NCBI RefSeq assembly: GCF_019468465.1
Contig: NZ_CP080519.1
Span: 620,001 to 684,000, forward strand
From: Amycolatopsis sp. DSM 110486
Lineage (GTDB): Bacteria > Actinomycetota > Actinomycetes > Mycobacteriales > Pseudonocardiaceae
Length of the DNA stretch: 64,000 nt
Direction: 5' to 3'
Position 1 is the stretch's first letter; each line of letters opens with the position of its first letter. This document shows, piece by piece, positions 8,679 through 17,620 of the stretch. The translations under genes and the position numbers were made by a program. Under the pieces are notes generated by a model, which saw only the letters and a program-made list of their open reading frames with translations, did no database searches and was not told the origin of the DNA.

Positions 8679-9578
8679 TCAAAAGCCGAGGCGGCGCAGC
8701 TGCTTCGGGTCGCGCTGCCAGTCCTTGGCCACCTTGATGTGCAAGTCGAGGTACACCTTCGAACCCAGCAGCCCCTCGATCTGCTTGCGGGCCGCGGCTC
8801 CGACCTCACGCAGGCGTTCACCCTTGTGCCCGAGGATGATGCCCTTCTGGCTGGGCCGCTCCACGTACAGGAACGCGTGCACGTCCACGAGGTCGTCGCG
8901 GCCTTCGCGCGGCAGCATCTCCTCCACCGTCACGGCGATGGAGTGCGGCAGCTCGTCGCGCACGCCTTCGAGCGCGGCCTCGCGGATCAGCTCGGCCACG
9001 AGCGTCATCTCGGGCTCGTCGGTGAGCTCGCCGCCCGGGTAGAGCTGCGGGCCCTCCGGCAGCCGCGCCACGAGCAGGTCGGCCACCGTCTGCACCTGGA
9101 AACCGTCCACAGCGGACACCGGCACGAGGTCGGCGAACTCCATCACGCCCTGCAGCGCCAGCAGCTGCTCGGCCACCTGCTCGGGCTTCACCAGGTCGGT
9201 CTTGGTCACCACGCCGATCACTGGCGTACGCCGCGCGATCTTCGTCAGCTCCGCGGCGATGAACTTGTCCCCGGGGCCGATCTTTTCGTTGGCGGGCACG
9301 CAGAACCCGACGACGTCCACTTCGGACCACGTCTCGTGCACCACGTCGTTGAGCCGCTGCCCGAGCAGCGTGCGCGGGCGGTGCAGGCCGGGCGTGTCGA
9401 TGATGACCAGCTGCGCGTCCTCGCGGTGCACGATGCCGCGGATCGCGTGCCGGGTCGTCTGCGGCTTGCTGGAGGTGATGGCGACCTTCGAGCCCACAAG
9501 CGCGTTCGTGAGCGTCGACTTGCCCGCGTTGGGCCTCCCGACGAAGCACGCGAAGCCGGAGCGGTGCGCGTCGGCCAT
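8679..9578 (-). CDS. era: GTPase Era
   Basis: A ribosome-assembly GTPase that binds 16S rRNA near its 3' end. The 299-aa protein shows G1 GRPNAGKST, G3 DTPGLHRPR, G4 TKTD and a C-terminal KH domain with the signature GHKGERLREVGAAARKQIE. The start ATG at 9578 overlaps the preceding stop by one base (TGATG). The length and both domains are normal for the family. Neighbours ybeY and phoH, also RNA-related, are in the same leftward block. Confidence 0.96.
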   Translation of the reverse strand: MADAHRSGFACFVGRPNAGKSTLTNALVGSKVAITSSKPQTTRHAIRGIVHREDAQLVIIDTPGLHRPRTLLGQRLNDVVHETWSEVDVVGFCVPANEKIGPGDKFIAAELTKIARRTPVIGVVTKTDLVKPEQVAEQLLALQGVMEFADLVPVSAVDGFQVQTVADLLVARLPEGPQLYPGGELTDEPEMTLVAELIREAALEGVRDELPHSIAVTVEEMLPREGRDDLVDVHAFLYVERPSQKGIILGHKGERLREVGAAARKQIEGLLGSKVYLDLHIKVAKDWQRDPKQLRRLGF

Positions 9579-9913
9579 CAGCGCAGCACCTCGACGACGT
9601 CACCCGTCGGGTCGGCCAGGATGATCGGCGCGGTCTTCGCGACGTCACGCACGGCGTGCACCGAGGCCTCCTGCACCAGCACGTCACCCGTCACCACGGC
9701 CGCCGCCTCGAGCCCTTCGGCGCCGCTCGACAGCGCGGCGGCCACGGCGGCCTGCACGGCCGTGAGCTTGAACGAGGGCTGGTCGACGGTCACCGCGGTG
9801 TACGTCCGGCCGTCGGTGTCGCGCACGGCCGCGCCCTCCTCGGCGCCGACGCGGGCGCGCGACGACCGGGCCAGCGTGATGAGCTTCTGGTCCTCGGCGT
9901 CGAGGTCAGGCAT
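9578..9913 (-). CDS. Cytidine-deaminase-fold protein lacking the catalytic zinc site
   Basis: A 111-aa protein positioned between the CorC/HlyC gene and era, where mycobacteria carry a similar small conserved gene. The pattern (ALARSSRARVGA-EGAAVRDTDGRTYTAVTV, then an Ala-rich helix and hydrophobic strands) follows cytidine deaminase. However, the H/C-A-E and PCxxC zinc motifs are absent, and there is no Cys in the whole protein. It is therefore most likely a non-catalytic relative kept for another function. It overlaps the upstream gene by 8 bp. Confidence 0.65.
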   Translation of the reverse strand: MPDLDAEDQKLITLARSSRARVGAEEGAAVRDTDGRTYTAVTVDQPSFKLTAVQAAVAAALSSGAEGLEAAAVVTGDVLVQEASVHAVRDVAKTAPIILADPTGDVVEVLR

Positions 9914-11255
9914 GTTCGACTCTCCTGTCGCGTTCTTCGGGCTGGGGCACCCGGGTGCGCCGGCGCGTGCCGGACTCGGTCACGGCGTCCGCGTCGGCCG
10001 GGTGGACGACGACCGACGTGATCCGCATGCGGCCCCGGCGGTCCTTGCCCCCTTCGGCGAACAGCCGAAGACCGGCGACCTCGGCTTCGGCCCCCGGAAG
10101 GGGGACCCTACCCAGTCGTTCCGCGAGCAGCCCGCCCACGGTCTCCACGTCGTGGTCTTCGAGGTCGATGCCGAAGAGCTCACCGAGGTCGTCGACGCTC
10201 AGGCGCGACGACACGCGCACCGCGCCGCCCTCGAGCTCCTCGACGTCGGGCCGCTCGTCGGTGTCGGACTCGTCGGTGATCTCGCCGACGATCTCCTCGA
10301 GGATGTCCTCGATGGTCAGCAGGCCCGCGGTGCCGCCGTACTCGTCGACCGCGATCGCCACGTGGTTGTGGGTGAGCTGCATCTCCTTGAGCAGGTCGTC
10401 GAGCCGCTTGGAGTCGGGCACGAAGCTCGCCGGGTTCATCACCTGGTCCACGACCGTGCTCGGGCCGTCCGGGTCCATGTACGCCGGCATCAGGTCCTTG
10501 ATGTTGACCACGCCGACGATGTCGTCCACGGACTCGTCGATCACCGGCACGCGCGTGAACCCGGTGCGCAACGCGAGCGCGAGCGCCTGGCGCACGGTCT
10601 TGGTGCGCTCGATCCACACGATCTCGGTGCGCGGCACCATCACCTCGCGCGCGACCGTGTCGCCCAGCTCGAACACCGAGTGGATCATCTCGCGCTCGGA
10701 GTCCTCGACCACGCCGCGTTCCTGCGCGAGGTCGACCAGCTCGCGCAGCTCGACTTCGGAGGTGAACGGGCCTTCGCGGAAGCCCTGACCGGGGGTGATC
10801 GCGTTACCGATCACGATCAGCAGCCGCGAGAGCGGGCCGAGGATCAAGCCGAGGACCCGCACGGGCCCGGCGACGATCGTGCCGACGCGGTAGGGGTGCT
10901 GGCGGCCGATGGTGCGCGGGCCGACGCCGATGAGCACGTAGCTCACCACCACCATCACCACGGCGGAGACGAGCACGGCGAGCCACAGCTTGCCGAACCA
11001 GGCGAGGAACGACACGGTGACGAGCACCGTGGCCGTGAGCTCGCAGCCGAGGCGCAGCAGCAGGAGCAGGTTGATGTGGCGGCGGCGTTCGGCGACGACG
11101 GCGGCGAGCTGGCGCGCACCGGCCCGGCCGATGCGCACGAGCCCTTCGGTGCGGGCCTGCGAGACGGTGCTGACGGCCGCGTCGGCGGCCGCGAACACCC
11201 CGGCCAGCAGCACGAGCGCCACCGCGACGACGAGCTGTGCCGTGGGACTGCCCAT
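9906..11255 (-). CDS. CorC/HlyC-type membrane protein (DUF21 plus CBS pair)
   Basis: A 449-aa protein. An N-terminal DUF21 domain with three to four helices (about 1-160) is followed by two CBS motifs (MVPRTEIVWIERTKTV... and ...HNHVAIAVDEYGGTAGLLTIEDILEEIVGEI). The C-terminal CorC_HlyC domain spans about 350-425. These CNNM-related proteins are implicated in Mg2+/Co2+ efflux or membrane integrity; despite the haemolysin label they are not toxins. The family's DEYGGTAGL and EDILEEIVGEI motifs are intact. The gene is part of the ybeY-era block, as in mycobacteria (Rv2366c position). Confidence 0.9.
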   Translation of the reverse strand: MGSPTAQLVVAVALVLLAGVFAAADAAVSTVSQARTEGLVRIGRAGARQLAAVVAERRRHINLLLLLRLGCELTATVLVTVSFLAWFGKLWLAVLVSAVVMVVVSYVLIGVGPRTIGRQHPYRVGTIVAGPVRVLGLILGPLSRLLIVIGNAITPGQGFREGPFTSEVELRELVDLAQERGVVEDSEREMIHSVFELGDTVAREVMVPRTEIVWIERTKTVRQALALALRTGFTRVPVIDESVDDIVGVVNIKDLMPAYMDPDGPSTVVDQVMNPASFVPDSKRLDDLLKEMQLTHNHVAIAVDEYGGTAGLLTIEDILEEIVGEITDESDTDERPDVEELEGGAVRVSSRLSVDDLGELFGIDLEDHDVETVGGLLAERLGRVPLPGAEAEVAGLRLFAEGGKDRRGRMRITSVVVHPADADAVTESGTRRRTRVPQPEERDRRVEHA

Positions 11256-11264
11256 GATCGCTGC

Positions 11265-11837
11265 CTAGGGGGTTTCCTCGACCGGTTTCGGCGCCGCGGG
11301 CGCGGCCGACGCATCGAGGCCCGCGATGCCGAGCACGCGGTCGTCGGCGTTGCGCTGCGCGTTCTTCCGGTTCAGCTCGGCCACGGCCGACTGGAACTCG
11401 GTGAGGATGCGCTTCTGCAGGCCGAACATCTCGCGTTCCTCGGCCGGTTCGGCGTGGTCATAGCCGAGCAGGTGCAGCACGCCGTGGACAGTGAGCAGGT
11501 GCAGCTCGTCGGTCAGCGCGTGGCCCGCCGTCTTCGCCTGGTCCTTCGCGAACGCCGGGCACAGCACGATGTCGCCGAGCAGCGCCGGCGACGCGTCGGG
11601 CGCGTCGGGGCGGCGCGACGAGTCGAGCTCGTCCATGGGGAAGGCCATCACGTCGGTGGGCCCGGGCAGGTCCATCCAGCGTTCGTGCAAATCTTCCATG
11701 ACCTCGAGCGTGACGAGCAGGATGGACAGCTCGGCGAGCGGGCTGACCTCCATCTTGTCGAGCGCGTAGCGCGCGGCCGAGACGATCGACGCCTCGTCGA
11801 CGTCGACGCCCGACTCGTTGGCGATCTCGATGCTCAT
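11265..11837 (-). CDS. ybeY: Endoribonuclease YbeY
   Basis: A metal-dependent RNase needed for 16S rRNA 3' maturation. The 190-aa protein contains the zinc motif [11 protein letters not shown] (H-x3-H-x5-H pattern). It also contains the upstream GDIVLCP strand and [17 protein letters not shown]. The start ATG at 11837 overlaps the phoH stop by 4 bp. A C-terminal Ala/Pro tail of about 25 residues extends past the usual end. Pairing with phoH is near-universal in bacteria. Confidence 0.95.
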   Translation of the reverse strand: MSIEIANESGVDVDEASIVSAARYALDKMEVSPLAELSILLVTLEVMEDLHERWMDLPGPTDVMAFPMDELDSSRRPDAPDASPALLGDIVLCPAFAKDQAKTAGHALTDELHLLTVHGVLHLLGYDHAEPAEEREMFGLQKRILTEFQSAVAELNRKNAQRNADDRVLGIAGLDASAAPAAPKPVEETP

Positions 11838-12913
11838 CGGCGGTTGCCCTTCCAGCCGCCCTGCTGCTGGTCCTGGGCGTCCTGCACCGCTTGCCACTTC
11901 TCGTACGCGTCGACGATGTCGCCGACGAGCCGGTGGCGCACCACGTCCTGGCTGGTCAGCTCGGCGAAGTGCAGGTCGTTGACACCGTCGAGGATGTCGC
12001 GGACCACGCGCAGGCCGCTCTTCTGGCCGTTGGGCAGGTCGATCTGCGTGATGTCACCGGTGACGACGATCTTCGAGCCCATGCCGAGGCGCGTGAGGAA
12101 CATCTTCATCTGCTCGGGCGTGGTGTTCTGGGCCTCGTCGAGGATGATGAAGGCGTCGTTCAGCGTGCGCCCGCGCATGTACGCCAGCGGCGCGATCTCG
12201 ATCGTGCCGGCCTGCATGAGGCGCGGGATCGAGTCGGGTTCGACCATGTCGTGCAGCGCGTCGTAGAGCGGGCGCAGGTACGGGTCGATCTTCTCGTTGA
12301 GCGTGCCCGGCAGGTAGCCGAGCCGCTCGCCCGCCTCGACGGCGGGACGGGTCAGCACGATGCGCGTGACCTGCTTGGCCTGCAGCGCCTGCACGGCCTT
12401 CGCCATGGCGAGGTACGTCTTGCCGGTACCGGCGGGGCCGATGCCGAAGACGATGGTGTGCTTGTCGATGGCGTCGACGTAGCGCTTCTGGTTGAGCGTC
12501 TTGGGCCGGATCGTCTTGCCGCGGCGGGAGACGATGTTGAGGCTCAGGACCTCGGCCGGGGACGCGTCGCCGGAGGACAGCATGCCGATGGTGCGGCGCA
12601 CCGTGTCGGGGCCCACCTGCTGGCCGCCGGTGGCGAGCTGCACGAGGTCGGCGAAGACGCGTTCGGCGAACGCCACGTCGGCGGGCGCGCCGGTGAGGGT
12701 CACTTCATTGCCGCGGACGTGCACGTCCGCGGCGAGGAGCTCCTCGGCGACGCGCAGGTTCTCGTCACGCGAGCCGAGCAGGCTCAGGACGGCGGCTTCG
12801 GGGACGGGGAAGCGGGACTGGGCCACGGAGGTGGCGTCCTCGTTTTTCGACTGCGCCGCCTTGCCGGCGGTGGCGTCGGGTCGGGCGGCTCCACCCTGTG
12901 CGGTTCCGGCCAC
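11834..12913 (-). CDS. phoH: PhoH-family ATPase
   Basis: A 359-aa cytoplasmic NTPase thought to act in RNA metabolism. The ATPase core has Walker [28 protein letters not shown] and Walker [22 protein letters not shown]. The sensor motif is [12 protein letters not shown]. The N-terminal part (about 30-110) is KH-like. The GTG start at 12913 is followed by a ~30-residue Ala-rich tail. It is translationally coupled to ybeY. Confidence 0.94.
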   Translation of the reverse strand: MAGTAQGGAARPDATAGKAAQSKNEDATSVAQSRFPVPEAAVLSLLGSRDENLRVAEELLAADVHVRGNEVTLTGAPADVAFAERVFADLVQLATGGQQVGPDTVRRTIGMLSSGDASPAEVLSLNIVSRRGKTIRPKTLNQKRYVDAIDKHTIVFGIGPAGTGKTYLAMAKAVQALQAKQVTRIVLTRPAVEAGERLGYLPGTLNEKIDPYLRPLYDALHDMVEPDSIPRLMQAGTIEIAPLAYMRGRTLNDAFIILDEAQNTTPEQMKMFLTRLGMGSKIVVTGDITQIDLPNGQKSGLRVVRDILDGVNDLHFAELTSQDVVRHRLVGDIVDAYEKWQAVQDAQDQQQGGWKGNRR

Positions 12914-13003
12914 GTGGCCTCTGGCCTGCTTTCTGCTGCTTCGCCTGACGGACTTCTGACGTTGCCGATGCTACTTGCTCGCGCCTGGCCGCCGCAGGTC
13001 GGT

Positions 13004-13360
13004 TTAGGCGTGGCGCCCGAACAATCCGAGCTGCTCGCCGCCCAGCACGTGCGCGTGCACGTGGAACACCGTCTGCCCCGCGTCGCCGTCGGTGTTGAAC
13101 ACCACCCGGTAGCCGGACTCCGCGATGCCCTCGAGCTCCGCCACCTTCTTGGCCGCACCGATCACCGCGCTCAGCAGCTCGGGGTCCCCGGCGGCCAGCT
13201 CGCCCACGTTGCGGTAGCGCTTCTTCGGCACCACCAGCACGTGCACGTTGGCCTGCGGATTGATGTCCCTGAACGCGAACGTGTTCTCGTCTTCGTAGAC
13301 AACGTCCGCCGGGATCTCGCCCGCGATGATCCGCTCGAACAACGTCTCCGCATCACTCAT
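13004..13360 (-). CDS. HIT-family nucleotide hydrolase (HINT-like)
   Basis: A 118-aa protein of the histidine triad superfamily. It shows ETLFERIIAGEIPADVVYEDE at the N-terminus and the catalytic triad HVHAHVLGG near the C-terminus. HINT-type enzymes hydrolyse nucleoside phosphoramidates. I use the ATG at 13360; a GTG at 13366 would add two residues. It is separated from phoH by 90 bp and from rsmE by a long hairpin-rich gap. Confidence 0.92.
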   Translation of the reverse strand: MSDAETLFERIIAGEIPADVVYEDENTFAFRDINPQANVHVLVVPKKRYRNVGELAAGDPELLSAVIGAAKKVAELEGIAESGYRVVFNTDGDAGQTVFHVHAHVLGGEQLGLFGRHA

Positions 13361-13417
13361 GGCCACACCCTACAAACCCGCCCACGACCACTCGCCATCA
13401 AGCGTCCCGAGCAAGAC

Positions 13418-13460
13418 GGGATGGTCTGCCGTGCAGGTCGGGATGGTCTGCCATGCAGGT
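13418..13460. repeat. Tandem 21-bp repeat, two copies
   Basis: CGGGATGGTCTGCC is followed by GTGCAGGT in the first copy and ATGCAGGT in the second. The copies start at 13418 and 13439 and differ at one base. A degenerate third piece (CGGCCGTGCAGGAATGGTC) follows. No function is apparent. Confidence 0.75.
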
Positions 13461-13500
13461 CGGCCGTGCAGGAATGGTCACCGATGGCACCGTGGGGGCT

Positions 13501-13519
13501 CCGGGGGCTCGGCCCCCGG
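13501..13519. terminator. Perfect GC hairpin in the HIT-rsmE gap
   Basis: CCGGGGGC (13501-13508), loop TCG, then GCCCCCGG (13512-13519). The stem is 8 bp with no mismatch. It lies downstream of rsmE and could act as an intrinsic terminator of the hrcA-dnaJ2-rsmE block, though no U-tract follows in either direction. Confidence 0.4.
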
Positions 13520-13823
13520 GCAATATCCGCCTCCGCGCATCGGCGAAGGAGACCCGAAGGGTCTACGAAGTCGAAAGCGCCGCGGGGGCGGTGGACCCTG
13601 GGGGTCGGCCCACCGCGCCTCCGCGGCTCCGCCGGACCGAGGGGGGAGGTGCCCGGCGGGGTTCTTTTGGGTACGCGCGCCCACGGGTTACCCACCCAGT
13701 AGCGCGCCCAAACGTCTTTTTTGATGCCCAGTGTTGTCTTGCGCGTTGGTGACGAGCGTAGCTGCTCGGAGTGTGATCGCGCCATGACTCGCCGCAAAAT
13801 GTGGCCGCATCCGTGTCCGGGGG

Positions 13824-14576
13824 CTACTTCCAGCGGCCGGTCAGCGCACCGAGGGCACCGAGGGCGACGGCGGCTGCGGTGGAGGTGCGCAGCACGGTCG
13901 GGCCGAGGCGGACGGTGGTGGCGCCGGCGGCTTCGAGGGTGCTGAGCTCGTTGTCGGTGATGCCGCCTTCGGGGCCGACGACGAGCAAGATGTCACCGGT
14001 GTCCGGGAGGTCGATCTCCGTGAGCCGGCTGGTCACGCCGGACTCGAGCACGAGCGTGCGGGACATCGTGGCAGCCAGCTGGGCGAGCTCCCGGGTGCCG
14101 ACGGGTTCGATGACGTCGGGCACGTGTGCGCGTCGGGCTTGTTTGGCGGCGGCGCGGGCGGTCGCGCGCCAGCGGGCCAGTGCCTTGTCACCGCGGGTGC
14201 CGTCTTCCCAGCGCGCGACGCTGCGGGCGGCGCGCCAGGGCACGATCGCGTCGGCGCCGGCCTCGGTGGCGAGTTCCACGGCGAGTTCACCGCGGTCGCC
14301 CTTGGCCAGTGCCTGCGCGACGTGGACCCGCAGCGCCGGCGGCTCCTCCGTCCAGTGCTCGACGACTGTCAGGGTGAGGGAGGCGTCTCGCCCGGCCTGC
14401 ACGGCGTCGACGGTGCAGCGGGCCATCGCGCCGGCGCCGTCGGAGAGCACGAGCTGCTCCCCCACGCGCAGCCGGCGCACGGTGGCGGCGTGCCGGGCTT
14501 CCTCGCCGTCGAGAACGGCCGAACCGCGGTCGGGCACGGCGGTGGCGAGGAAGACCGGCAGCGTGGTGTCGGGCAC
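13824..14576 (-). CDS. rsmE: 16S rRNA (uracil1498-N3)-methyltransferase
   Basis: A SPOUT-class methyltransferase that modifies U1498 of 16S rRNA using SAM. The 250-aa protein has an N-terminal PUA-like domain (GEEARHAATVRRLRVGEQL) and the C-terminal knot with LLVVGPEGGITDNEL and LGPTVLRTSTAA, the diagnostic cofactor loops. The GTG start at 14576 lies 3 bp from the dnaJ2 stop. The hrcA-dnaJ2-rsmE order is conserved in actinobacteria. Confidence 0.95.
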   Translation of the reverse strand: MPDTTLPVFLATAVPDRGSAVLDGEEARHAATVRRLRVGEQLVLSDGAGAMARCTVDAVQAGRDASLTLTVVEHWTEEPPALRVHVAQALAKGDRGELAVELATEAGADAIVPWRAARSVARWEDGTRGDKALARWRATARAAAKQARRAHVPDVIEPVGTRELAQLAATMSRTLVLESGVTSRLTEIDLPDTGDILLVVGPEGGITDNELSTLEAAGATTVRLGPTVLRTSTAAAVALGALGALTGRWK

Positions 14577-14579
14577 GGG

Positions 14580-15749
14580 TCAGCGGTGCTTCGTGCGCAG
14601 CTTGGAGAACAGGCCGCCGTGCTTGCTGCCGTTGGACGCCAGCGTGGGCACCTCTTCGCCGCGCTGCTGGGCCAGCTCCACGAGCAGGTCGCGCTGCGCC
14701 TCGTCGAGCTTGGTCGGCACCACCACGTCGATGTGCACGTGGAGGTCGCCGCGGCCGTCGACGCGCCCGGAGGAGCGCAGCCGCGGCATGCCCTTGCCGG
14801 TGAGCACGAGCTCGGTGTTGGGCTGGGTGCCGGGCTCGACGTCGAGCTCGTAGTCGCCGTCGACGAGCGTGCTGATCGGCACGGTCGCGCCGAGTGCCGC
14901 CGTGGTCATCGGGATGCGGAAGTTGCAGTGCAGCTCGTTGCCCTCACGCACGAACACCTCGTGGGGCAGCTCGTCGATCTCCACGTACAGGTCACCCGCG
15001 GGGCCGCCGCCGGGGCCGACCTCGCCCTGACCGGAGAGCCGGATGCGCATGCCGTCGCCGACGCCCGGCGGGATCTTCGCCGTGACGTTGCGGCGCGCGC
15101 GGATGCGCCCGTCGCCACCGCACTGGCGGCACGGGTCGGGGATGACCTCGCCGAAGCCGCGGCAGACCGGGCACGGGCGGGCCGTGACGACCTGGCCGAG
15201 GAACGAGCGCTGCACCGACTGCACCTCGCCGGCGCCGCCGCAGGTGTCGCACGTCTTGGTGGAGGTGCCCTCCGCGGTGCCCGCACCGCGGCACAGGTCG
15301 CAGACCACGGCCGTGTCGACGGTGATCTCGCGGTCGGCGCCGGTGGCGCATTCCTCGAGCGTGAGCGCCAGGCGGATCAGCGCGTCGGAGCCCGGCTGCA
15401 CGCGGCTGCGCGGTCCCCGGCCACGGCCTCCGCCACCACCACCGGCGGCGCCGAAGAACGCGTCCATGATGTCGCCGAGCCCGCCGAAGCCGGCGAACGG
15501 GTCGCCGCCACCGCCACCGCCGCGCGCGCCCGAGTCCATCGGGTCGCCGCCGAGGTCGACGATCTTGCGCTTCTGCGGGTCGGAGAGCACCTCGTAGGCG
15601 GTGGTCACCTCGCCGAACTTGTGCTGCGCGTCCTCCGACGGGTTCACGTCGGGGTGCAGCTCACGGGCCAGCTTGCGGTACGCGCGCTTGATCTCCTGAT
15701 CCGACGCGTTCTTGGCCACCCCGAGGATCCCGTAGTAGTCCCTCGCCAC
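14580..15749 (-). CDS. dnaJ2: Molecular chaperone DnaJ (second paralogue type)
   Basis: An Hsp40 co-chaperone that stimulates DnaK. The 389-aa protein has the J domain with HPD (LHPDVNPSE), a short Gly/Phe region (about 75-105), and four CxxCxGxG repeats ([32 protein letters not shown]). A C-terminal substrate-binding domain follows. It is called dnaJ2 because it follows hrcA rather than dnaK-grpE. The start ATG at 15749 lies 35 bp after hrcA. Confidence 0.95.
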   Translation of the reverse strand: MARDYYGILGVAKNASDQEIKRAYRKLARELHPDVNPSEDAQHKFGEVTTAYEVLSDPQKRKIVDLGGDPMDSGARGGGGGGDPFAGFGGLGDIMDAFFGAAGGGGGGRGRGPRSRVQPGSDALIRLALTLEECATGADREITVDTAVVCDLCRGAGTAEGTSTKTCDTCGGAGEVQSVQRSFLGQVVTARPCPVCRGFGEVIPDPCRQCGGDGRIRARRNVTAKIPPGVGDGMRIRLSGQGEVGPGGGPAGDLYVEIDELPHEVFVREGNELHCNFRIPMTTAALGATVPISTLVDGDYELDVEPGTQPNTELVLTGKGMPRLRSSGRVDGRGDLHVHIDVVVPTKLDEAQRDLLVELAQQRGEEVPTLASNGSKHGGLFSKLRTKHR

Positions 15750-15784
15750 GTTTTCTGCCTTCTCCTTCTGCTCTGCCCGCGCCG

Positions 15785-16810
15785 TCAGCGGCCGGACAGG
15801 ATCTGCCCCACGTAGTTGGCCACCGCGCGGACGGCCGCGATGGTGCCCGGGTAGTCCATCCGGGTGGGTCCGACGATGCCCATGCCTCCCAGCAGCATGT
15901 CGTCCCGGCCGTAGCCGATCGACACGACCGAGGTGCTGCGCATCTGCTCGTCTTCATTTTCCTCGCCGATGAGGACCGTCACCGCACCGGGGTTGCGAGC
16001 CGCGGCCAGCAGCTTGAGCACGACCACCTGCTCCTCGAGCGCTTCGAGGACCTGACGCAGCGAGCCGGGGAAGTCCGCGACGTTGCGGGTGAGGTTGGCG
16101 GTGCCGCCCAGCACCAGGCGTTCCTCCGGGTGCTCGACCAGCGACTCGACCAGCACCGTGCAGATGCGGGTGAGGCTGTCGCGCAGCTCGTTCGGCGCCA
16201 CCTCGGGCAGCTCGGCCACCCTCGCGGCCGCCTCCACGAGCCGGCGTCCGGCGAGCGCGCCGTTGAGCACGGTCCGCAGGCGCAGCACGCTCTCCTCGGT
16301 GAGCACGTCGCCCAAGTCGACCGTGCGCTGGTCGACCCGGCCCGAGTCGGTGATGAGCACGAGCATGAGCCGCGCCGGCGTGAGCGGGACCACTTCCAGG
16401 TGGCGCACCGCCGCGTTGGTCAGCATCGGGTACTGCACCACCGCGACCTGCCGGGTGAGCTGCGCGAGCAGCCGCACCGACCGGCGCAGCACGTCGTCGA
16501 GGTCGGTGCCCGAGTCGAGGAACGTGGTGATCGCCCGCCGCTCGGCCGCCGAGAGCGGCTTGATCTCCGAGAGCTTGTCCACGAACAGCCGGTAGCCCTT
16601 GTCCGTGGGGATCCGCCCCGCGCTCGTGTGCGGCTGGGTGATGTACCCCTCTTCCTCGAGCGCGGCCATGTCGTTGCGCACGGTCGCGCTCGACACGCCC
16701 AGGTTGTGCCGCTCGACGATCGTCTTGGACCCCACCGGCTCCTGGTTCGAGACGTAGTCGGCCACGATCGCGCGCAGCACCTCGAAGCGACGCTCGTCCG
16801 TGTTCGCCAC
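15785..16810 (-). CDS. hrcA: Heat-inducible transcription repressor HrcA
   Basis: Represses chaperone operons by binding CIRCE elements. The 341-aa protein has an N-terminal winged helix ([49 protein letters not shown]) followed by the HrcA dimerisation/GAF-like domain. I prefer GTG at 16810 because GGGAGG (16816-16821) is spaced 5 nt upstream; GTG 16816 overlaps that RBS. No complete CIRCE is visible upstream, so self-repression is not evident here. Confidence 0.94.
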   Translation of the reverse strand: MANTDERRFEVLRAIVADYVSNQEPVGSKTIVERHNLGVSSATVRNDMAALEEEGYITQPHTSAGRIPTDKGYRLFVDKLSEIKPLSAAERRAITTFLDSGTDLDDVLRRSVRLLAQLTRQVAVVQYPMLTNAAVRHLEVVPLTPARLMLVLITDSGRVDQRTVDLGDVLTEESVLRLRTVLNGALAGRRLVEAAARVAELPEVAPNELRDSLTRICTVLVESLVEHPEERLVLGGTANLTRNVADFPGSLRQVLEALEEQVVVLKLLAAARNPGAVTVLIGEENEDEQMRSTSVVSIGYGRDDMLLGGMGIVGPTRMDYPGTIAAVRAVANYVGQILSGR

Positions 16811-16889
16811 CGGCACCTCCCTGCTTTCGACCCGCTACTCACAACGAGTTTACGGAAGCCTGAGTGCCCGGCGCTCAACCCCGCGGACA

Positions 16890-16923
16890 CGGTGGTGTCT
16901 CGGAGCGCTCCGAGACACCACCG
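16890..16923. promoter_or_regulatory. 34-bp perfect palindrome in the hrcA / type VII divergent gap
   Basis: CGGTGGTGTCTCGGAGC is followed immediately by its exact reverse complement GCTCCGAGACACCACCG, with no spacer. The site lies 80 bp before hrcA and about 137 bp before the YbaB-like gene, and these are transcribed divergently. A terminator makes little sense between divergent genes unless there are unseen transcripts. A dimeric repressor operator or a recombination/cruciform site are alternatives. Confidence 0.6.
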
Positions 16924-16924
16924 C

Positions 16925-17059
16925 TTCAAGGTAAACGAATGGCAAATAGCCATTAATAACGGCGAACCGGACAAATCAAATCTTCGCTTGCTAGGGGAAC
17001 CGTTAACCGGTTTGCTGCCTCAGAAGAACGTGGTGAATCCCCAAGAGCCGAGGGCAGTC
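16925..17059. promoter_or_regulatory. AT-richer promoter region of the type VII cassette
   Basis: This segment is visibly less GC-rich than anything around it. It holds two short inverted repeats: ATGGC-aaata-GCCAT (16939-16953) and the AACCGTTAACCGGTT stretch near 17000-17013. It precedes the YbaB-like gene and probably contains its promoter. No convincing -35/-10 pair was assigned. Confidence 0.35.
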
Positions 17060-17620
17060 GTGGACAATAACGGGCGCGCACCCGAAATCGCCGAAATCGG
17101 ACAGCGAGCCGCGGAGGCCCAGGAGCGTCTCAAGCGCGTCGCCGCCACGGCGACGAGCAACGACGGGGCGGTCACCGTCACCGTGAACACCAGCGGAGCC
17201 CTGCAGCAGCTCAGCTTCGGCCCCCGCGCCGACGAGATCAGCCGCAGCGCGCTCGCCGCCGCCGTCGTCGCCACGGCGCACCGCGCCCAGGCCCACGCGG
17301 CCCAGCAGCTGCACGCCATCATGGCCCCGCTCATCGGCGAAAACAGCGACGCGATGAAATTCCTCGACGAGCAGATTCCCACGCCGGAAGTGCCCGAGGA
17401 ACAACCGCCGGCACAGCAGGAAACGCGACAATTCTTCAATCGCGACGAGGATGGTGGCGCACCTCCGCCGGCCCCTCCGGCCCCTGGCATGCGCCCACCC
17501 GCACCCCCGGCCCCTCCGGCGCCCCCGGCCCGCCCCTCCCGCCCGGCCCGGCCCTCGGCCGACAACTCCGATGACGACGACTACTACAACGGCGGCTCGA
17601 TCCTGGGGAGGGGTTACTGA
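17060..17620 (+). CDS. YbaB/EbfC-like protein of a type VII secretion-like cassette
   Basis: A protein of about 186 aa. Residues 8-100 resemble the YbaB/EbfC nucleoid-associated fold: EIGQRAAEAQERLKRVAATATSNDGAVTVTVNTSGALQQLSF, then an Ala-rich helix. The tail (about 130-175) is Pro/Ala-rich and ends DNSDDDDYYNGGSILGRGY. In actinomycetes YbaB-like genes commonly precede EspC/WXG100 genes, as here. I chose GTG at 17060 with GAGGG upstream; GTG at 17030 or 17033 is an alternative. The stop overlaps the next ATG by one base. Confidence 0.75.
   Translation: MDNNGRAPEIAEIGQRAAEAQERLKRVAATATSNDGAVTVTVNTSGALQQLSFGPRADEISRSALAAAVVATAHRAQAHAAQQLHAIMAPLIGENSDAMKFLDEQIPTPEVPEEQPPAQQETRQFFNRDEDGGAPPPAPPAPGMRPPAPPAPPAPPARPSRPARPSADNSDDDDYYNGGSILGRGY

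Larger units (their letters stand above)
13361..13823. other. 463-bp intergenic region rich in hairpins
   Basis: I see no convincing gene here. It holds a 21-bp unit repeated twice in tandem (13418-13460) and a perfect 8-bp hairpin at 13501-13519. It also holds AGACCC-GAA-GGGTCT at 13550-13564, GGGTTACCC at 13685-13693, and an imperfect inverted repeat pairing TTTTGGG (13665-13671) with GCGCGCCCAAA (13702-13712). The flanking genes are both leftward. The GC-rich CCGGGGGC/GCCCCCGG style resembles dispersed intergenic hairpins common in actinomycetes. Confidence 0.6.

Noticed and set aside
8739..12266. A very long rightward open frame opposite era-phoH
   Set aside because: It is a shadow of well-supported leftward genes. 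Its His/Arg/Ala/Val-rich composition and lack of any motif are typical of antisense frames in high-GC DNA.
12980..13003. A separate gene between phoH and the HIT protein
   Set aside because: The gap is only 90 bp with no RBS-start-stop combination of interest.
16861..16877. A CIRCE-like HrcA operator upstream of hrcA
   Set aside because: TGAGTGCCCGGCGCTCA is an imperfect palindrome and holds a GAGTGCC half-site. The second CIRCE half at a 9-bp spacing is missing, so it was not called.
16130..17059. An extended N-terminus for the YbaB-like protein reaching into hrcA
   Set aside because: The open frame extends through hrcA on the opposite strand, but the codons are antisense noise. The lower-GC promoter-like region and GTG starts near 17030-17060 mark the real beginning.
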